From Bacillota bacterium (GTDB lineage: Bacteria > Bacillota > UBA4882 > UBA8346), in assembly GCA_023400055.1 (NCBI GenBank), contig JAEXFN010000051.1:1-64000 (forward strand): 64,000 nt of DNA, read 5' to 3'. Numbering within the stretch: the first letter of the stretch is position 1; the number at the start of each line of letters is the position of its first letter. The notes beneath the pieces are model-generated. The model did not search any database and was not told the DNA's origin. It saw only the letters and a list, made by a program, of their open reading frames with translations. Below are positions 60,852 through 64,000 of the stretch, piece after piece. Position numbers and translations under genes: made by a program.

Positions 60852-61685
60852 GTGGCAACGGAAAAAAAGAACCATTTCTTACTCAACCTGGTTTCGATCA
60901 TCCTGTGCATACTGTTCCTGTTTCCTTTGGGCTGGTTGCTGGTCACTTCCTTGAAAAGCGAATACGAAGTGTTTGCCACCCCGCCGACCTTCTTGCCGAA
61001 GCATTTTTATTGGGGCGCCTATCTTTCGCAGCTGAACGGGCAATACAATATCTACCGGGCTTTCCTCAACAGTACGGTCATCTCCAGCGCGACCATGGTT
61101 TTATCGACCGTGCTGTCTATACCCGCCGCTTATGGACTGGCGCGATTCAAAATCAGGGGCAAGAAGTTCTTTATCCTGACTTTCCTGGTCACGCAGATGC
61201 TGCCGGCCAGTTTGATTCTGACTCCGTTGTTTATTATCTTTAATAAATTGAATTTGATTAACACTTACGCTTCACCGATTATCGCCTGCGCCACGATTGC
61301 AATTCCCTTTTCTGTGCTAATCCTGCGAACCTACTTTCTGACGATCCCCAAGGAGCTGGATGAATCGGCCCGGATCGACGGTTGCAGCCCGCTGACGGCG
61401 TTCATCAAGATCATGGTGCCGATCGCCATGCCCGGGGTGGTGGTCGCCACGGTGTTTGGATTTCTGTTTGCCTGGGGCAATTTGATCTATGGCTTGACCT
61501 TTATCAATAAGGATGAATTACGGCCGATAACAGTCGGAATCTATAACAATATGCAACAATACGGTACATCCTGGAACGCGGTGATGGCCTTCGGGGCCAT
61601 CGCGATCTTGCCGGTGGTGGTCATCTTCGTGTCATTGCAAAAATATATCATCAGCGGCTTGACCAACGGCGCGGTAAAAGGCTAG
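60852..61685 (+). CDS. sugar ABC transporter permease (MalG/UgpE type, second system)
   Basis: The 277-residue product has six transmembrane helices, EAA loop DESARIDGCSPLTAFIKIMVP and C-terminal YIISGLTNGAVKG. The start is GTG at 60852 behind GAGGAGG. No ATPase gene accompanies it. The GH31 gene follows after 36 nt, so imported oligosaccharides probably carry alpha-linked residues. Confidence 0.93.
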   Translation: MATEKKNHFLLNLVSIILCILFLFPLGWLLVTSLKSEYEVFATPPTFLPKHFYWGAYLSQLNGQYNIYRAFLNSTVISSATMVLSTVLSIPAAYGLARFKIRGKKFFILTFLVTQMLPASLILTPLFIIFNKLNLINTYASPIIACATIAIPFSVLILRTYFLTIPKELDESARIDGCSPLTAFIKIMVPIAMPGVVVATVFGFLFAWGNLIYGLTFINKDELRPITVGIYNNMQQYGTSWNAVMAFGAIAILPVVVIFVSLQKYIISGLTNGAVKG

Positions 61686-61721
61686 TCGCGCGATTTTAGG
61701 ATGAGGATGGAGGAGTAAACG

Positions 61722-64000
61722 ATGTCGGTAAACCGATTCGAAAGGATCCAGGGGATTACGGCGGCGGGGAGCCGGTTGGTTTGCAGCGGGGCGGAGCAAG
61801 ATCTGCAAATCCGGCTTTGCAGTCCCGGGATAATTAATATCCGTTGCAATCCGGAAGTTCCTTACGGCGAGGTCGAGAAGATCATCTTGGATAGGGAAGA
61901 CTGGCCGGAGTTTACGTTTGATACGGTTGAGGGGGACCCTTACCAAATTGTGACCGAGGAGCTGACCGTCAAAATCTATCGAGCCCCTTTCCGGATTGAA
62001 TTTTGGGACAGGATGGGGAAATTGCTGCTCTCCAGCCAGGCTGGAGGAATGGCCTGGGCCGGGGAGCAAGCCACAACCGATGCGGCGGCGGTTCAGGCCG
62101 CCTTTGCGGTCGGTGCGGTGGAGCATTTTTACGGCTTGGGGGACGGCGGCGACGGCTTCGACCGCCGGGGAACCGAGCGCCGGATCTGGTCCGGTCATAC
62201 GGCGCATATCGGATCGGAGATCCCCGCGCCGTTCGTCATCAGCACCAACGGTTACGGGCTTTTCTTTCATAATCCCTACGAAGCCAAGCTAAGCATCGGC
62301 GCTGATCTGCTCAGCTATGAGGCCCAGGGAGGCAACCTTGATTTTTATTTCCTTTACGGGCCGTCGATCGCGGCGATTATCCGCAACTATTACGAGCTGC
62401 TGGGCTATCCGCCGCTCTTGCCCAAATGGGCGTTTGGGTTTCAACAGTCGTTCCGGCACTTCATCAACAGTCAGGAAGTGATGGACTTGCCCAAGGATCT
62501 GCGCGCCCGGGGCATCCCCTGCGATCATCTTACTTTCTTGAGCACTTACAGCAAGATCCATGGCCGGGAACAAGGCTGGGACAGCCCGATCGCCCGCTAT
62601 GAATTCAATCCGTTCTTGTTTCCCGATCCCCAGGCGATGATCGACGAGATTAAAAGCCAGCATTTTCAGATCATGTGCCATCAATATCCCCAAACCGGCA
62701 AGGATGCCGAGGGCTATGAGGAGTTCGAAAAGAACGGCTACGGCGTCAAGCTGGCAGACGGGAGCATGCTGATCTTCAATGAATGCAGCCCCGATTGGGA
62801 TAACGCTTATGTCGATTTCACCAACCCCGCCGCCCGGGAATGGTGGTGGTGGAAAGTTAAAAAGATTTATGGGATGGGTGTTACCTCATGGTGGAACGAT
62901 GGCGGCGAAGGTCCCGAGGCCGGCGAGCTGTATGAAGGTTCGTACCGGAAATGCCACAATGTTCACGATCTCTTCCGCGACCGGCTGATGTATCAGAAGA
63001 TCCGCCAGGATTTCCCGGAGCTGCGGGTGGCGCTCCGCTGCCGCTGCGGTTATGCCGGCATCCACCGCTATGGCGTGATCATTCAGCCCGGCGACATGGA
63101 CTCCGGCCTGGATACGCTGCGCGCCCAGATCATCAAGACGCTGAACTCGGCGCTGTCGGGGAACCCGTTCCGCGGGCCGGATATGGGCGGCCATTATTCG
63201 CAGATTCCGGGGGACGGGACGGTGCTGGGCTTTCATACTTATACCGGTGGCGAGTCCCGGACCGATGAGATCTATCTGCGCTGGATCCAGTTTTGCGCTT
63301 TCAGCTCGATCATGTGGGCCCACGGCCATCCCGAACGTTCAAAGCTGCCCTGGATGAGAGGGTCCAGGATCGAGGCCATCCTGAAACGCTATATCGAGCT
63401 GCGCTACCGGCTGCTGCCCTATCTCTACACCAACGCCTGGCTGGCCTGCAGCAGAGGCGAGCCGCTGATGCGCCCGCTGGTCATGGATTATCCGGACGAC
63501 GAGAATGTGCACGAGCTGGGGACGGAGTATCTCTTCGGCAAGAACATGCTGGTGGCTCCGGTCCTGGCGGAAGGGGTCGGCGAGTGGGAGGTCTATCTGC
63601 CCGAAGGGAAATGGATCGATTTCTGGACCCACCGGGAATATGCCGGGCGACAGGCCGTGAAGGTGGCGGTGGATCAGGAGACGGTGCCGGTATTCATGCG
63701 GGCGGGATCGATCACTCCGTTAGGGCCAGCCGTTCAATACGTCGCTGAGAAACCGTGGGATGCATTGGAGCTCTTGGTGTACCCGGGGCCGGAAGCGGAA
63801 TTCGTCTTATACGAGGACGACGGCGCAACATATGAGTACGAAAAAGGGGAATATGCCTTAACCCGATTCAACTGCGATATAAATGATGACGGGAGCATCG
63901 CGATCCGGCTCGGCAAAACCGAAGGGGACTATCGCGGCATGATTGCGACGCGGGACTACCTGATCCGGGTCTACACGCCGGCCGCTCCGGCGCGGGTCGC
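61722..64000 (+). CDS. glycoside hydrolase family 31 (alpha-glucosidase/xylosidase-like), 3' end beyond window
   Basis: The visible 759 residues are open to the last base. An N-terminal beta-sandwich (1-225) with HFYGLGDGGDGFDRRG precedes the catalytic barrel. The nucleophile should be D393 in TSWWNDGGEGP, and the acid/base D458 in IIQPGDMDSG. MGGHYSQ and AHGHPERSKLPW continue the family pattern, and C-terminal beta domains begin near 600. No signal peptide is present, so it acts in the cytoplasm on imported substrate. The W-N-D-GGE form differs from the common WxDMNEP motif of maltases, so xylosidase-, galactosidase- or sulfoquinovosidase-like activity is possible. ATG at 61722 follows GGAGGAG. 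It is truncated by the window edge. Confidence 0.9.
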   Translation, partial: MSVNRFERIQGITAAGSRLVCSGAEQDLQIRLCSPGIINIRCNPEVPYGEVEKIILDREDWPEFTFDTVEGDPYQIVTEELTVKIYRAPFRIEFWDRMGKLLLSSQAGGMAWAGEQATTDAAAVQAAFAVGAVEHFYGLGDGGDGFDRRGTERRIWSGHTAHIGSEIPAPFVISTNGYGLFFHNPYEAKLSIGADLLSYEAQGGNLDFYFLYGPSIAAIIRNYYELLGYPPLLPKWAFGFQQSFRHFINSQEVMDLPKDLRARGIPCDHLTFLSTYSKIHGREQGWDSPIARYEFNPFLFPDPQAMIDEIKSQHFQIMCHQYPQTGKDAEGYEEFEKNGYGVKLADGSMLIFNECSPDWDNAYVDFTNPAAREWWWWKVKKIYGMGVTSWWNDGGEGPEAGELYEGSYRKCHNVHDLFRDRLMYQKIRQDFPELRVALRCRCGYAGIHRYGVIIQPGDMDSGLDTLRAQIIKTLNSALSGNPFRGPDMGGHYSQIPGDGTVLGFHTYTGGESRTDEIYLRWIQFCAFSSIMWAHGHPERSKLPWMRGSRIEAILKRYIELRYRLLPYLYTNAWLACSRGEPLMRPLVMDYPDDENVHELGTEYLFGKNMLVAPVLAEGVGEWEVYLPEGKWIDFWTHREYAGRQAVKVAVDQETVPVFMRAGSITPLGPAVQYVAEKPWDALELLVYPGPEAEFVLYEDDGATYEYEKGEYALTRFNCDINDDGSIAIRLGKTEGDYRGMIATRDYLIRVYTPAAPARV

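Overview
The window comes from a spore-forming member of the Bacillota with about 55% G+C. Sporulation is indicated by spo0A with a textbook sigma-H promoter, an alpha/beta-type small acid-soluble spore protein, a Spo0E-family phosphatase and a YqhV homologue. Bacillota-type regulation is seen in a T-box leader, a TRAP-type attenuator, IreB, a PASTA kinase and many GTG/TTG starts. One protein looks like an outer-membrane beta-barrel, and neither sugar-binding protein has a lipobox. The cell may therefore be a diderm spore-former, for example of the Limnochordia/Hydrogenispora kind; that placement is inference.

Layout. 1-600: a 21-bp tandem repeat array and a 95-bp inverted repeat. 606-8040: a GNAT acetyltransferase, spo0A, then the conserved run rlmN, FHA protein, prpC, prkC, rsgA, rpe. 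8206-12914: ireB, an FMN-binding protein, a secreted protein, phosphosulfolactate synthase, two small membrane proteins and the putative outer-membrane barrel. 13343-21635: spore protein, murC, HAD phosphatase, YpiB-like protein, M29 aminopeptidase, a hairpin-rich gap, and a YcxB-like gene bracketed by two 21-bp arrays of opposite orientation. 22165-25917: a four-gene envelope operon (glycolipid glycosyltransferase, MFS carrier, polysaccharide deacetylase, YkoP-like).

26000-33366 is the most interesting region. A TRAP-like leader (regularly spaced NAG triplets, antiterminator, terminator) precedes a TrpP-like S component, two ECF ATPases and EcfT. These are followed by indolepyruvate:ferredoxin oxidoreductase (iorAB) and an aryl-CoA ligase. 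Together they look like a tryptophan/aromatic amino acid import and oxidation module. 34096-42290 holds Spo0E-like, XRE regulator, lipA, argH, lysC, apt, EAL-HDOD and amidohydrolase genes.

43536-64000 is mainly carbohydrate use: LacI regulator, GH2 glycosidase and a CUT1 sugar ABC importer; a Gfo/Idh/MocA dehydrogenase; T-box-controlled aspS; a sugar isomerase/epimerase; a YesM/YesN two-component pair; a second CUT1 importer; and a GH31 glycosidase running off the end. Neither importer has its own ATPase, so a shared MsmX/UgpC-type ATPase elsewhere is likely.

Running through the intergenic spaces are two sequence families of tandem repeats. Both have a period of exactly 21 bp (two DNA turns, seven codons) and a short dyad in each unit: family A at four loci, family B at two. 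These arrays, the TRAP leader and the tandem ~85-nt hairpins before iorA are the features least explained by ordinary annotation.
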